Below are positions 18,108-27,021 of a stretch of DNA of 64,000 nt, one piece after another. Made by a program: the position numbers and the translations under genes. Below the pieces are notes generated by a model. The model ran no database searches. It worked only from the letters and a program-made list of their open reading frames with translations, and was not told where the DNA came from. This DNA comes from Geodermatophilus obscurus DSM 43160 (GTDB lineage: Bacteria > Actinomycetota > Actinomycetes > Mycobacteriales > Geodermatophilaceae): contig NC_013757.1 of the NCBI RefSeq assembly GCF_000025345.1, positions 1,302,001 through 1,366,000 on the forward strand, given 5' to 3'. Each line of letters starts with the position of its first letter. The first letter of the stretch is position 1.

Positions 18108-18959
18108 ATGAACGGCCAGCGCACGGCCCTCGTCCTCGGCGGCGGCGGCATCACCGGCATCGCGTGGGAGGTCGGCGTGCTCGCCGGCCTGGCCGAGGCC
18201 GGTGTCGACCTCACCGGCGCCGATCTCGTGGTCGGTACCTCGGCCGGCTCGGTGGTCGGCGCGCAGCTCACCAGCGGCGCCGACCTCGAGATGCTGTTCG
18301 CCCGCCAGCTCGAGCCGCCCACCGGCGAGCAGGCGGCCCGGATGACCCGCGCCGCGCTGGCCCGCTACGCCTGGGCGGTGCTGCGCAGCCGCGGGGACGA
18401 CGTCGGGTTCCGCCGGCGGGTCGGGGCGCTGGCGATCGCCGCCGAGCAGGCCGGGCTGACCCCGACCGAGCAGGAGCGGCTCGACGTCATCAGCTCCCGC
18501 CTTGTCAGCCGCGAGTGGCCCGACCGCGACCTGCGCGTCACCGCCGTCGACGCGCAGAGCGGGGAGTTCCGCGTCCTCGACCGCACCTCCGGCGTCCCGC
18601 TGCTGCAGGCGGTCGCGGCCAGCTGTGCCGTCCCCGGCGTGTACCCGCCGGTGACCATCGACGGCCGCCGCTACGTCGACGGCGGCATGCGCTCCGCGGC
18701 CAACGCCGACCTCGCCGAGGGGTACGACCGGGTCGTCGTCCTCGCGCCCATCCCGCGCGGTGTCGGTCCGCTTGCCAGCGTCGACGCGCAGGTCACCGGG
18801 ATGGTGGCGCGGGTCGCCGTCGTCTCCCCGGACGAGGCCGCGCGCCGCGCGATCGGCCGCAACGTGCTCGACCCCGCCGCCCGCGCGGGTTCCGCACGCG
18901 CCGGCCGGGCGCAGGCGGCCGGCGTGGCCGCCGAGGTCGCCGAGGTCTGGCAGGGCTGA
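18108..18959 (+). CDS. Patatin-like phospholipase
   Basis: 283-residue protein with all patatin hallmarks: the oxyanion-hole glycine run LVLGGGGITGIAWEVGVL near the N-terminus, the nucleophile elbow GTSAGS (Ser about residue 47) and the catalytic Asp in YVDGGMRS. It would hydrolyse acyl esters of lipids. No signal peptide is seen, so action is cytoplasmic or at the inner membrane face. The start ATG 18108 is preceded by GTGAGGATGG. It is divergent from the acyl-CoA ligase; a lipase releasing fatty acids beside a fatty-acid-activating enzyme is a sensible pairing, but shared control is only inferred from the 83-bp intergenic region. Confidence 0.92.
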   Translation: MNGQRTALVLGGGGITGIAWEVGVLAGLAEAGVDLTGADLVVGTSAGSVVGAQLTSGADLEMLFARQLEPPTGEQAARMTRAALARYAWAVLRSRGDDVGFRRRVGALAIAAEQAGLTPTEQERLDVISSRLVSREWPDRDLRVTAVDAQSGEFRVLDRTSGVPLLQAVAASCAVPGVYPPVTIDGRRYVDGGMRSAANADLAEGYDRVVVLAPIPRGVGPLASVDAQVTGMVARVAVVSPDEAARRAIGRNVLDPAARAGSARAGRAQAAGVAAEVAEVWQG

Positions 18960-19096
18960 GCCGGGCTCCTCCGGGGGTCGCCGGGCCGGGGTTCACCGCG
19001 TGTTCGCGGAAGCGCTCACGTCGCGGCCACGTCGCCGGGCTGGGATCGTCCGGGCCGACGGCGAGGGTCGCCGTCCCAGCCCGGGGGAGAGAACCC

Positions 19097-20218
19097 ATGT
19101 CACGTGCGCACCGCCGGACCGCGCTGCTCACCGCGTCCGTCCTCGCCGTCCCGCTGCTGCTGACCGGGCCGGCCATCGCCGCGCCGCCGGAGCAGGAGAC
19201 CGGGGACGGCGTCGACGAGCTGCTCGTCATCGGGCACCGCGGCGCCTCGGGCTACCGGCCCGAGCACACCCTGGCCTCCTACGAGCTGGCCGCCCGCATG
19301 GGTGCTGACTACATCGAGCCCGACGTCGTCAGCACCTCCGACGGCGTGCTGGTCACCCGCCACGAGAACGAGATCTCCGGGACGACGGACGTCGCCGACC
19401 GGCCCGAGTTCGCCGACCGGCGCACCACCAAGGTGATCGACGGCACCGAGCTGACCGGCTGGTTCACCGAGGACTTCACGCTGGCCGAGCTGCGCACGCT
19501 GCGCGCGGTGGAGCGGCTGCCCGACGTCCGTGAGGAGAACACCCTCTACGACGGCCTCTACCAGGTGCCCACCCTCGACGAGGTGCTCGAGCTGCGCGAG
19601 GCGCTGTCCCGGGAGCTGCGCCGCGAGGTCGGCGTCTACATCGAGACCAAGCACCCCACCTACTTCGACTCCATCGAGCTCTCGCTCGAGGAGCCGCTGG
19701 TCGAGGACCTCGGCGAGGCCGGGCTCGACGACGAGGGCGACCCGGTGTTCCTGCAGTCGTTCGAGACGGCCAACCTGCGCGAGCTCGACGGGGTCGTCGA
19801 CGTCCCGCTGGTGCAGCTGCTGTCGGCGACCGGAGCACCGGCCGACCTGGTGGCCGCCGGTGACCCGCGCACCTACGCCGACCTGTCCACGGCCGAGGGG
19901 CTGGCGGGGATCGGGGAGTACGCCGACGGGGTGGGCCCGGAGAAGGCCCAGATCATCCCGCGGGAGGCCGACGGCACCCTCGCCGAGCCGACGTCCTTCG
20001 TGGCCGACGCGCATGCCGCGGACCTGCTCGTGCACCCGTACACCTTCCGCAACGAGAACGAGTTCCTCCCGGCCGAGCTGCGCGACCCCGGCGAGGAGCC
20101 CGGCGACTACGGCCGGGCGATCGAGGAGCAGCTGGTGTTCTGGGAGACGGGCATCGACGGGCTGTTCACCGACAACCCCGACACCGGCGTCGTCTCCCGG
20201 GAGCTGTTCACCGACTGA
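19097..20218 (+). CDS. glpQ: Secreted glycerophosphodiester phosphodiesterase (GlpQ-type)
   Basis: 373-residue protein with a clear signal peptide (MSRAHRRTALLTASVLAVPL, cleavage likely after AIA-APP). GDPD catalytic motifs are intact: IGHRGASGYRPEHTLASYE (catalytic His and Arg-Gly), YIEPDVV with metal-binding Glu/Asp, TRHE, YIETKHP, and the C-terminal GIDGLFTDNPD. It would hydrolyse deacylated phospholipids to glycerol-3-phosphate outside the membrane. The start ATG follows GGGGGAGAG. The length fits the GlpQ branch of periplasmic or secreted enzymes. It follows the patatin gene by 137 bp on the same strand, so phospholipid deacylation followed by headgroup cleavage could be linked. Confidence 0.92.
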   Translation: MSRAHRRTALLTASVLAVPLLLTGPAIAAPPEQETGDGVDELLVIGHRGASGYRPEHTLASYELAARMGADYIEPDVVSTSDGVLVTRHENEISGTTDVADRPEFADRRTTKVIDGTELTGWFTEDFTLAELRTLRAVERLPDVREENTLYDGLYQVPTLDEVLELREALSRELRREVGVYIETKHPTYFDSIELSLEEPLVEDLGEAGLDDEGDPVFLQSFETANLRELDGVVDVPLVQLLSATGAPADLVAAGDPRTYADLSTAEGLAGIGEYADGVGPEKAQIIPREADGTLAEPTSFVADAHAADLLVHPYTFRNENEFLPAELRDPGEEPGDYGRAIEEQLVFWETGIDGLFTDNPDTGVVSRELFTD

Positions 20219-20245
20219 GCCTCGGGGCGCGTCCGCAGGCCCGGT

Positions 20246-22948
20246 TCACGGCTGAGGATCCGGGCGGTCGGCAGCGGCGTCGTCACCGAGGAGCTGGTCG
20301 ATGCTGACGGCCTGCACCAGGTACTGCGCGATCGGGTGGTCGGGGGCGAGCACCCGGCGGCAGCGCTGCAGGGTGTCCGCGCCGAGGGCGCGGGCCGGCT
20401 CCACTTCGCCGAGCCGTACCAGGGCGTGGGTCAGCGCGCTCGCCGCCCACAGGACGATCAGGTGATCCGGGCCGAACACCCGGCGGCCACGCTGCAGCGT
20501 GTCCTCGCCCAGGGCGCGGGCCTGTTCCGCGTCGCCCAGCTGGGCGAGGGCGAGCGTCACGCCGGTCGCCGCCCACAGGGTGGTGGAGTGGTCCGGGGCG
20601 AGCGTCCGCCGGCAGCGCCGCAGCGCGTCCTCGCCCAGGCTGCGGGCCTGTGCCGCCTCGCCCAGCTGGACCAAGGCGCGGGCGAGCGCGGTCGCTGCCC
20701 ACAGGGTGATCAGGTGCTCGGGAGCCAGCGCCCGGTGACAGCGGTCCAGCGTGTCCTGACCCAGGGTGCGGGCCTGTTCCGCCTCGCCCATCTCGATTAG
20801 GGCGGCGGTCAGCGCGCCTGCCGCCGACAGGGTGGTGGCGTGGTCGGGGCCGAGCCGGCGGCGGCAGCGCTGCAGAGTGTCCTGGCCCAGGGTGCGGGCC
20901 TGTTTCGCCTCGCCCAGCTGGGCGAGGGCGAGCGTCACGCCGGTCGCCGCCCACAGACTCCTGGCGTGCTCCGGACCGAACACCCGGCGGCAGCGGTCCA
21001 GCGTGTCCTGGCCCAGGGTGCGGGCCTGTTCCGCCTCGCCCAGCTGGACCAGGGCGCGGGTCAGGGCGGCGGCCGCCGACAGGGTGCTGGGGTCGTCCGG
21101 GCCGAGCACGCGGCGGCAGCGGTGCAACGTGTCCTCGCCCAGGGCGCGGGCCGGCTCGGCCTTGCCGAGCGAGACCAGTGCACGGGTGCGGGTGCTGGCG
21201 GCGGTGAGGAGGTCGGGGTGGTCGGGGCCGAGGACCGCCCACCAGCGGTCGAGCAGCTGTTCGGCGACGGCCCGGCTGGCGTGGCTGTCGCCGTGCGCCT
21301 GCAGGTTGTTGGTGGTGTCCAGGATCAGGTGCCGGTGGGCGGGAGAACGATCCCCCCGCGGGGCGATGGCGAGTACGTGCGGGGCGAGGGCGGCGTAGGC
21401 GGCCCAGCCGGTCGGATCGTCCGGATCGCTGGGATGAGCGGCGACCAACAGCCCGACGACCCGCTCGGCGGTGGCCTGCTGCCGGTCGAGGGGTAGCCGG
21501 TGGCTGATGACGGTCTGCACCAGCCGGTGGACCTGAAAGGCGCCGGGGGAGCGGCGGGCCAGGGAGTAGGCGACGAGCGCGCCGACGGTGTCGGCCAGCG
21601 CGTCAGGGTCGGCGGCGGTGCTGCGCAGCGGCTCCTCCAGCAACGCGGCGTGCTCGGTGAACAGGCGGAGTGGAATGGGCTCAGAGGCGAGGAAGGCGGC
21701 CAGCTCCAGCAGCTGCACCGCGGCCGGGTCCTCGCACCTGAGTCGCTCCAGGGACAGCGCCCAGGCGGTGTCCAGCCGCCCGGAGTAGCCGACCACGTCA
21801 CCACGATTCAGCAGGCCGGCCCGGCGAGTGCGGAACCGGCGCAGGTAGTCGGCGGGCGGCAGGTCGGTCTGCTCCAGGTAGCCGGCGGCCTGCGCGGCGG
21901 CCAGGGGTAGGTCGCCCAGCTCGGCGGCGAGCTTGTCGGCCAGCTCCTCGCCCAGGCCCGGGATCCGGGCCCGCAGCAGCGTGATCGTCTCCGCCCGGGT
22001 CAGCACGTCGACCTCCAGCCGGCCGCCGAGGGCGCCCCAGCCGGGGTTGCGGGAGGTGATCAGCAAATGTCCCGGCCCGCCGGGCTGATAGGCGGCGACG
22101 TCGGCCGGCCGCTCGGCGTTGTCGAGAACGAGCAGCCAGCGGTCCCGGTGGCGCAGCTCGGCGAGCAGCCGGTCGACGGTGGCGGCCACCGTCGCTCCGG
22201 CAGCGAGGTCCAGGCTCCCGGCGAGCCGCGCGAGCTGGTCGGGGATGAGCACCGGCTGCTCGGCGTCGATCCACCACACCAGGTCGTAGTCGGCGGCGAA
22301 GCGGTGCGCGTACTCCAGCGCCAGCTGGGTCTTGCCCACCCCGCCGAGGCCGTACAGGGCCTGCACCGCCGGCGTGCCCTCCCCGGCGTGCAGCCATCGG
22401 CGCAGCTCGGTGAGCAGGCTGTCCCGGCCGGTGAACCGGGGATTGCGCGGCGGCACCTTCCACACTGCCGGCAGGGTGCCGGCGAACCCCGGCTTGGCCG
22501 GCGATGCGGGCCCCGCTCGGGGGAACGGCGGCGCGCTGGTGGGGCGGGTCCTCGCCAGCCGGGTCCGCAGCCGGGTTGCGGCCGCGGCCTCGTCCAGGCC
22601 GGTCAGGTCCAGGTGGACCAGCGGCGCGTAGAGCCGGGGCAGGGTCACCGGTTCGACCAGCACGGGCACGATCCGACCCTGCGCCGCCGCGGACTGCGCG
22701 AACGCCGCGCGCAGCTCCGCGCCGCCGAACACGGAGGAGAAGTAGGCCTCGGTGCACACCGCCAGCAGCCGGTCCGCGCGCTCCAGCGCCGCCTCCATCC
22801 GGGTCACGAAGTCCTCACCCAGCGCCCAGTCCCACACGTCCAGCTCGACGGTGTAGCCGGCCTCCTGCAGCCGCCAGGCCAGCCACTCGGCCCAGCCGGT
22901 GTCCCGGCCGGCGTGACTGATGAAGAAATCGGTCCCCCGACCGCTCAC
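20246..22948 (-). CDS. TIR-NB-ARC-TPR protein (STAND NTPase, NLR-like)
   Basis: The 900-residue protein starts with a TIR domain (1 to about 135; [19 protein letters not shown], with Glu78 in GGAELRAAF at the position of the NADase catalytic glutamate). An NB-ARC NTPase follows (about 165-430): FTGRDSLL, P-loop GLGGVGKT (200-207), Walker B WLLVLDNA (about 271-278), sensor ITSRNPGW and [15 protein letters not shown]. The C-terminus holds at least seven 42-residue tetratricopeptide repeats of the form LGPDHxTTLWAATxLT...[21 protein letters not shown]. The FxSxx-COOH peptide systems use similar TIR-NB-ARC-TPR proteins, but none of their other genes are nearby. Anti-phage abortive signalling by NAD+ hydrolysis is a reasonable inference, not shown. 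Confidence 0.92.
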   Translation of the reverse strand: MSGRGTDFFISHAGRDTGWAEWLAWRLQEAGYTVELDVWDWALGEDFVTRMEAALERADRLLAVCTEAYFSSVFGGAELRAAFAQSAAAQGRIVPVLVEPVTLPRLYAPLVHLDLTGLDEAAAATRLRTRLARTRPTSAPPFPRAGPASPAKPGFAGTLPAVWKVPPRNPRFTGRDSLLTELRRWLHAGEGTPAVQALYGLGGVGKTQLALEYAHRFAADYDLVWWIDAEQPVLIPDQLARLAGSLDLAAGATVAATVDRLLAELRHRDRWLLVLDNAERPADVAAYQPGGPGHLLITSRNPGWGALGGRLEVDVLTRAETITLLRARIPGLGEELADKLAAELGDLPLAAAQAAGYLEQTDLPPADYLRRFRTRRAGLLNRGDVVGYSGRLDTAWALSLERLRCEDPAAVQLLELAAFLASEPIPLRLFTEHAALLEEPLRSTAADPDALADTVGALVAYSLARRSPGAFQVHRLVQTVISHRLPLDRQQATAERVVGLLVAAHPSDPDDPTGWAAYAALAPHVLAIAPRGDRSPAHRHLILDTTNNLQAHGDSHASRAVAEQLLDRWWAVLGPDHPDLLTAASTRTRALVSLGKAEPARALGEDTLHRCRRVLGPDDPSTLSAAAALTRALVQLGEAEQARTLGQDTLDRCRRVFGPEHARSLWAATGVTLALAQLGEAKQARTLGQDTLQRCRRRLGPDHATTLSAAGALTAALIEMGEAEQARTLGQDTLDRCHRALAPEHLITLWAATALARALVQLGEAAQARSLGEDALRRCRRTLAPDHSTTLWAATGVTLALAQLGDAEQARALGEDTLQRGRRVFGPDHLIVLWAASALTHALVRLGEVEPARALGADTLQRCRRVLAPDHPIAQYLVQAVSIDQLLGDDAAADRPDPQP
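20290..21250 (-). repeat. Tandem 126-bp repeats encoding 42-residue TPR units
   Basis: Seven full units and a partial eighth. Units 2/5, 3/6 and 4/7 resemble each other more than their neighbours (unit 3 and 6 share [10 protein letters not shown]; 2 and 5 share LVQLGEA), indicating duplication of a three-unit block. Confidence 0.8.
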
Positions 22949-23055
22949 GCACCAGTGCTACACCCATCACCCGCCGTGTGCGATACCCGGCGACCTGCGA
23001 CCTGCGACCGCCGACCCGGGAAGAGCCGAGCATTCCGCCGGCGTTGAGGGCGGGC

Positions 23056-23763
23056 GTGAAGGTCGAGATCTGGTCCGACGTCGTCTGTCCCTGGTGCCAC
23101 ATCGGCAAGCGCCGCTTCGAGGCCGCCCTGCAGCGGTTCGCGCACCGGGACGCCGTCGAGGTGGAGTGGAGGTCCTTCGAGCTCGACCCGGGTGCGCTCT
23201 CGGCCGCCGCGGGGAACGAGGTCTCGCCGACCGAGTACGCCGAGCGGCTGGCGAGGAAGTACGGCACCTCGGTGCCGAGCGCGCAGCAGATGACAGACAC
23301 CATGACGCAGCAGGCGGCCGCCGAGGGGCTGGACTTCCGGTTCGACAAGGCCGTGCGCGCCAACACCTTCGACGCCCACCAGGTGATCCACCTGGCCGGT
23401 GACCGCGGGGTGCAGGACGCGGTGAAGGAGCGGCTGCTGACCGCCTACTTCAGCGAGGGCGAGGCGGTCGGCGACCGCGAGACCCTCGTCCGGCTCGCCG
23501 CCGAGGCGGGGCTGGACGCCGACGAGGGGCGCGCGGCGCTGGAGGACCAGCGCTACGCCGGCGCGGTCCGGGCCGACGAGGCCGAGGCGCAGGCGCTGGG
23601 CATCAGCGGCGTGCCGTTCTTCGTCGTCGACCGCAAGTACGGCGTCAACGGCGCCCAGCCGGCCGACGCGCTGCTGCAGGTGCTCGAGCGGGCCTGGGCG
23701 GAGCGCACGCCGCTCATCCCGGTGATCACCGGCGGCGAGGTCTGCGGCCCCGACGGCTGTTAG
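23056..23763 (+). CDS. DsbA family oxidoreductase (FrnE-like)
   Basis: 235-residue thioredoxin-fold protein. The redox motif is CPWC in WSDVVCPWCHIGKRRFE near the N-terminus; the cis-Pro loop is GISGVPFFVVD near the end. There is no signal peptide, consistent with cytosolic FrnE-type (polyketide isomerase-like) DsbA proteins rather than an exported disulfide catalyst. GTG 23056 is chosen because the domain begins there and TGAGGG lies just upstream; the earlier in-frame starts would add a low-complexity segment made of repeated CGACCTG units. It ends tail-to-tail against the broken vapC gene, overlapping its extended frame by four bases. Confidence 0.92.
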   Translation: MKVEIWSDVVCPWCHIGKRRFEAALQRFAHRDAVEVEWRSFELDPGALSAAAGNEVSPTEYAERLARKYGTSVPSAQQMTDTMTQQAAAEGLDFRFDKAVRANTFDAHQVIHLAGDRGVQDAVKERLLTAYFSEGEAVGDRETLVRLAAEAGLDADEGRAALEDQRYAGAVRADEAEAQALGISGVPFFVVDRKYGVNGAQPADALLQVLERAWAERTPLIPVITGGEVCGPDGC

Positions 23764-24291
23764 CAGGGCCCCCGCCTCGCGGGCTGGGGGGAGGCCGAGG
23801 AGGGGGGTCGCGCCGACCACGGACCGCGGCCCTGATCACCGCACCCAGCGCACGTGGCGCCGCTCGCACCGCGGCCCCGGGCGGTGGCCAGTCCACGGTC
23901 GCCGGTGACCAGCGCGCAGTCCAGTGTCTCGGCGAGGGCGGCATGGGTGGCGTCGTAGGCGCACAGGTCGGCGCGCAAGTGCCAGATGCGCGGCAGCAGG
24001 AGGGGTGTGCGGACAGCGGTCCACCCCGAGGACGCCGAGGTCGGCCAGGGCCTCGGCCGCCCGGCTGCCGCTGACGGACCCGGCCGCGGCGAGCCGGCCC
24101 AGTCCGGACGCGACCTCCACGTCCACCAGTGCAGGCGCGTGCAGGTCCTCCGTCGCCACCAGGGGCCGGAGATCGTCATCCGCGCCGGTCCACAGCAGCA
24201 GCCGGAGCACGACCGAGGCGTCGACGACGATCGACACGCCAGCGCGTGCGCGCTCGGCGTGGACGGTGGCCGCGATCTCCTCGGTGCTCAC
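23760..24291 (-). pseudogene. vapC: VapC-type PIN-domain toxin, frameshifted
   Basis: The first frame gives SIVVDASVVLRLLLWTG (first catalytic Asp), LHAPALVDVEVASGLGRLA (conserved Glu) and stops making sense after RCPHTP. The next frame continues WHLRADLCAYDATHAALAE and DCALVTGDRGLATARG, which hold the remaining PIN acidic residues. One missing base at about 24001-24006 (CCCC run) joins them. VapC proteins are ribonuclease toxins. The likely start is GTG 24237; the upstream STEEIAATVHAERARAG (from 24291) resembles the tail of a VapB antitoxin, so the antitoxin may be truncated. Only 60 bp separate it from marR, leaving no room for a whole antitoxin. Confidence 0.72.
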
Positions 24292-24351
24292 GGTACGTCG
24301 TCCCGCTGGCCGGCCCCGCCCGACGGCGTTCCGGCGCCGTAGGGGTCCTCG

Positions 24352-24861
24352 TCAGCGGGTGCCGAGGTGGCGCAGCAGCGTCTCGCCGAGGTCGCGCATC
24401 GCCGCGACCTGCTGGGGGGAGAGCTGGTCGAACAGGTGCGTGCGCACGCTCTCTACGTGCACCGGTGCGGCGGCCTCGAGCGCGGCGAACCCGTCGTCGG
24501 TGAGGACGGCGAGCTGGCCGCGGCCGTCGTCCGGACAGACCTGCCGGCGCACCCAGCCCCGCTCCTCCAGCCGGGAGACGGCGTGCGAGAGCCGGCTGCG
24601 CGAGGAAAGGCACCGGTCGGCGAGCTCGCTCATCCGCATCATCCGGCCCTCGGTCTCCGACAGGGCGACGAGGATCTCGTAGTAGGCGTGCGAGATGCCG
24701 GTGGCGTGCGTGAGTTCCCGGTCGAGCCGGTCGAGCAGCAGCTGGGCGCTGTAGAGCCAGGCCCGCCAGGCCTGCTGCTCCTCGGCGTCGAGCCAGCGGG
24801 GCTCGCCGGCGTCGGAGCCGGGGTCTCCAGCGGCGAGCGACACGTCGGCGGTCATGCCCAT
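24352..24861 (-). CDS. MarR family transcriptional regulator
   Basis: 169-residue winged-helix regulator with the usual order: an N-terminal dimerisation helix (QQAWRAWLYSAQLLLDRLDR), the HTH (MRMSELADRCLSSRSRLSHAVSRL, in pieces RMSELADRCLSSRSRL and HAVSRLEERGWV), wing VCPDDGRGQLAVLTDDG and a C-terminal helix. It is divergent from the yceI gene with an 83-bp gap. A promoter with -35 TTGAAG and -10 TACCCT (18-bp spacer) would place the transcript start almost at the second ATG (24855), so translation may be leaderless from there. It probably represses itself and yceI through the AACT-N2-AGTT site overlapping the -35. Confidence 0.9.
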   Translation of the reverse strand: MGMTADVSLAAGDPGSDAGEPRWLDAEEQQAWRAWLYSAQLLLDRLDRELTHATGISHAYYEILVALSETEGRMMRMSELADRCLSSRSRLSHAVSRLEERGWVRRQVCPDDGRGQLAVLTDDGFAALEAAAPVHVESVRTHLFDQLSPQQVAAMRDLGETLLRHLGTR

Positions 24862-24862
24862 G

Positions 24863-24900
24863 AGGGTACTGGCGGAATAGATGAGCCTTCAACTACAGTT
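24863..24900. promoter_or_regulatory. marR promoter and candidate operator between marR and yceI
   Basis: On the minus strand TTGAAG (24887-24892) and TACCCT (24863-24868) are spaced by 18 bp. AACTACAGTT (24891-24900) is an inverted repeat overlapping the -35. Confidence 0.45.
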
Positions 24901-24944
24901 CTGCCCAGCAGGATGGTCCAACGCTCAACCACTTGGAGGCTCCC

Positions 24945-25502
24945 ATGACCACCGCCATCCAGATCCCCGGGTACGTCGTCGGCACCTGGGACATCGACGC
25001 CAGCCACTCGACGGTCGGCTTCTCCGTCCGCCACATGATGGTCAGCAAGGTCCGCGGCTACTTCACCAAGTTCTCCGGTGAGGTCGTCACCGCCGAGAAC
25101 CCGGAGCAGTCCACCGTCACCGCCGCGATCGACATGGACTCGATCGACACCCGGCAGGAGCAGCGCGACGCGCACATCCGCTCCGCCGACTTCTTCGACG
25201 TGGGCAACCACACCGAGATGACCTTCCGCTCGACCGAGGTCCGCACCGACGGTGCCGACTGGACGGTCATCGGCGACCTGACCATCAAGGGCATCACCAA
25301 GCCCGTCGAGCTGGCCCTCGAGGTCAACGGCTTCGGCCCCGACGCCTACGGCGGCACCCGCGCCGGCTTCAGCGCCCGGACCGAGATCTCCCGCAAGGAG
25401 TTCGGCGTGGACATCGACATGCCGATGGACGGCGGCGGCGTCGTCGTCGGCGACAAGATCAGCATCGAGCTCGAGATCGAGGCCGTGCTCCGCACCGCCT
25501 GA
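24945..25502 (+). CDS. YceI family lipid-binding protein
   Basis: 185-residue YceI-domain protein: GTWDIDASHSTVGFSVRHMM at the start, then VRGYFTKFSGEV, SADFFDVGNHTEMTFRST, LTIKGITKPVELALEV and GFSARTEISRKEFGV. The fold is a lipocalin-like barrel that binds isoprenoid or polyprenyl chains in characterised members. No signal peptide is present, unlike the periplasmic E. coli protein, so it is likely cytoplasmic, as in many actinobacterial homologues. ATG 24945 follows GGAGG at four bases. Pairing with a divergent marR gene is common in actinobacteria and suggests MarR control. A strong hairpin at 25635-25672 lies downstream. Confidence 0.93.
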   Translation: MTTAIQIPGYVVGTWDIDASHSTVGFSVRHMMVSKVRGYFTKFSGEVVTAENPEQSTVTAAIDMDSIDTRQEQRDAHIRSADFFDVGNHTEMTFRSTEVRTDGADWTVIGDLTIKGITKPVELALEVNGFGPDAYGGTRAGFSARTEISRKEFGVDIDMPMDGGGVVVGDKISIELEIEAVLRTA

Positions 25503-25503
25503 G

Positions 25504-25560
25504 CAGGGACCCCCTGCCCCCGCCCAGTCGCAGGCTCGCAGCGGGACCCTGCAGGGGGCC
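25504..25560. repeat. Dispersed palindromic element, variant copy H
   Basis: Arms GGGACCCCCTGC and GCAGGGGGCC around a GTCGCAGGCTCGCAGC core, starting directly after the yceI stop codon. Confidence 0.55.
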
Positions 25561-25634
25561 GGCGCCGGGATCACCGGCGGACGGCTGTGCGCCCCGGCGT
25601 GCCGACCGACCACCTGCCGATGATCACGGCCGTA

Positions 25635-25672
25635 CGAGGGCCCCGGACGCCGAGTCGCGTCCGGGGCCCTCG
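25635..25672. terminator. Perfect 16-bp hairpin downstream of yceI
   Basis: CGAGGGCCCCGGACGC, six-base loop, GCGTCCGGGGCCCTCG. It lies 133 bp after yceI and 114 bp before the FAD monooxygenase. Confidence 0.75.
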
Positions 25673-25785
25673 ACGCGTTCCGGCACCGGGCGGGTCGTGG
25701 GAACCCCGCAGCTCTCTGCGGCGTCTGCCAGTTCACACCGTGCGGCGCGGCGGTCCACCCGCGTTCCGCGCGGGGGAGAGGGGGC

Positions 25786-26976
25786 GTGGCCGTGCGGGTC
25801 CTCGTCGTCGGAGCCGGCATCGCCGGGCTGTCGGCTGCACTGCGGCTGCGCCAGCTCGGCGGGTCCCCGACGGTGGTGGAGGCTGCGCCCGGGCCCCGGG
25901 GTGGCGGCTACATGATCGACTTCTTCGGTCCCGGCATCGACGCTGCCGACCGGCTGGGGCTGGGGCCCGGGCTGGAGCGCATCCAGGCCCCGATCGAGCG
26001 CCTGGTGTTCGTCGACGGGTCCGGTCGACCGCGGGTCGCCGTCGGCTACCCGGCGCTGCGCCGCCGCGTGTTCGGTGGGCGGCACCACAACTTCCTGCGC
26101 GGGGACCTGGAGGCCGAGCTGTACGCCGCGGCACGGAGCGCCGGGGTGGCGCCGTCCCACGGCCGCAAGGTGATCGGCGTGGAGCAGGCCGCGGCGGCCG
26201 GGGACCCGGTCGTCGTGCACTACGCCGACGGGGCCGAGGAGGAGTGGGACGTCGTCCTCGGCGCCGACGGGATCCACTCGCGGGTGCGCAACGACGTGCT
26301 GGAGCCGGACGAGTGGAGCACCCGCGACCTCGGTCACGCCGTGTGGACCTGGATCGTGGACGGCAGCCTGCCAGGGGTGCGTCGCGAGGACTTCGTCACG
26401 CTCACGGCACCCGGACGCATGGTGGCGGCCTATCCCGTGGACGAGAGGCGCACCGCCGCGTTCTTCGTGCACCGGTCGCCCGACGGTGGGGGTGAGCCCG
26501 GTGCCGACCTCCCCGAGGCGCTGCACCGCCGCTTCGGCGACCTCGGCTGGCTCGTCCCCGAGCTGCTCGCGACGCTCCCATCGGCCGTGGACCAATACAC
26601 CGACCGGACCGTGCAGGTCCGCTCACGGGTGTGGCACCGCGGCCGGGTCGCTCTGCTCGGTGACGCGTGCTGGTGCGTCTCCCTGCTGGCCGGCCAGGGG
26701 GCGTCGCTCGCCCTCGCCGGCGGGGTGGCGGTGGCCGAGGAGCTGGCGACGGCGTCGACGGTCGCCGACGTCCCCGCCGCGCTGGACCGGGCCCGCGACC
26801 GGCTCGGGCCCGTCGTGACCCGGCTCGCCGACGCGGGCGCCCGCACGGCGTCCTGGTTCGTGCCCGAGGAGCGGTGGCGGATGGCCGTGCGGGACACGTC
26901 GCTGCGGGCATCGGCCTGGCCGGTCGTCGGCCCGGTGCTCGGCCGACGGTTCGGCTTCATCCGTCCGGCCGCGTAG
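25786..26976 (+). CDS. FAD-dependent aromatic-type monooxygenase
   Basis: 396-residue flavoprotein of the UbiH/TetX-like group. The dinucleotide-binding motif VLVVGAGIAGLSAALRL is at the N-terminus, the second FAD motif region is VVLGADGIHSRVRN (DG motif), and VALLGDACWCVSLLAGQGASLALAGG contains the GD FAD-ribose motif. Such enzymes hydroxylate or otherwise oxidise small aromatics or antibiotics using NAD(P)H and O2; the substrate is not evident. The GTG start at 25786 follows a GGGGGAGAGGGGG stretch. No regulator or pathway partner is adjacent. In related actinobacteria such genes are often annotated as tetracycline-destructase-like, which sequence alone cannot establish. Confidence 0.88.
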   Translation: MAVRVLVVGAGIAGLSAALRLRQLGGSPTVVEAAPGPRGGGYMIDFFGPGIDAADRLGLGPGLERIQAPIERLVFVDGSGRPRVAVGYPALRRRVFGGRHHNFLRGDLEAELYAAARSAGVAPSHGRKVIGVEQAAAAGDPVVVHYADGAEEEWDVVLGADGIHSRVRNDVLEPDEWSTRDLGHAVWTWIVDGSLPGVRREDFVTLTAPGRMVAAYPVDERRTAAFFVHRSPDGGGEPGADLPEALHRRFGDLGWLVPELLATLPSAVDQYTDRTVQVRSRVWHRGRVALLGDACWCVSLLAGQGASLALAGGVAVAEELATASTVADVPAALDRARDRLGPVVTRLADAGARTASWFVPEERWRMAVRDTSLRASAWPVVGPVLGRRFGFIRPAA

Positions 26977-27021
26977 CCCCGCACCGGGTGCAGCCCCACG
27001 GGGCCGGGGAGACTGGACGGC

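Noticed and set aside
20290-21250. CRISPR-like regular repeats
   Set aside because: The periodicity of 126 bp encodes 42-residue TPR units in frame, without unique spacers. No CRISPR array was seen in the window.
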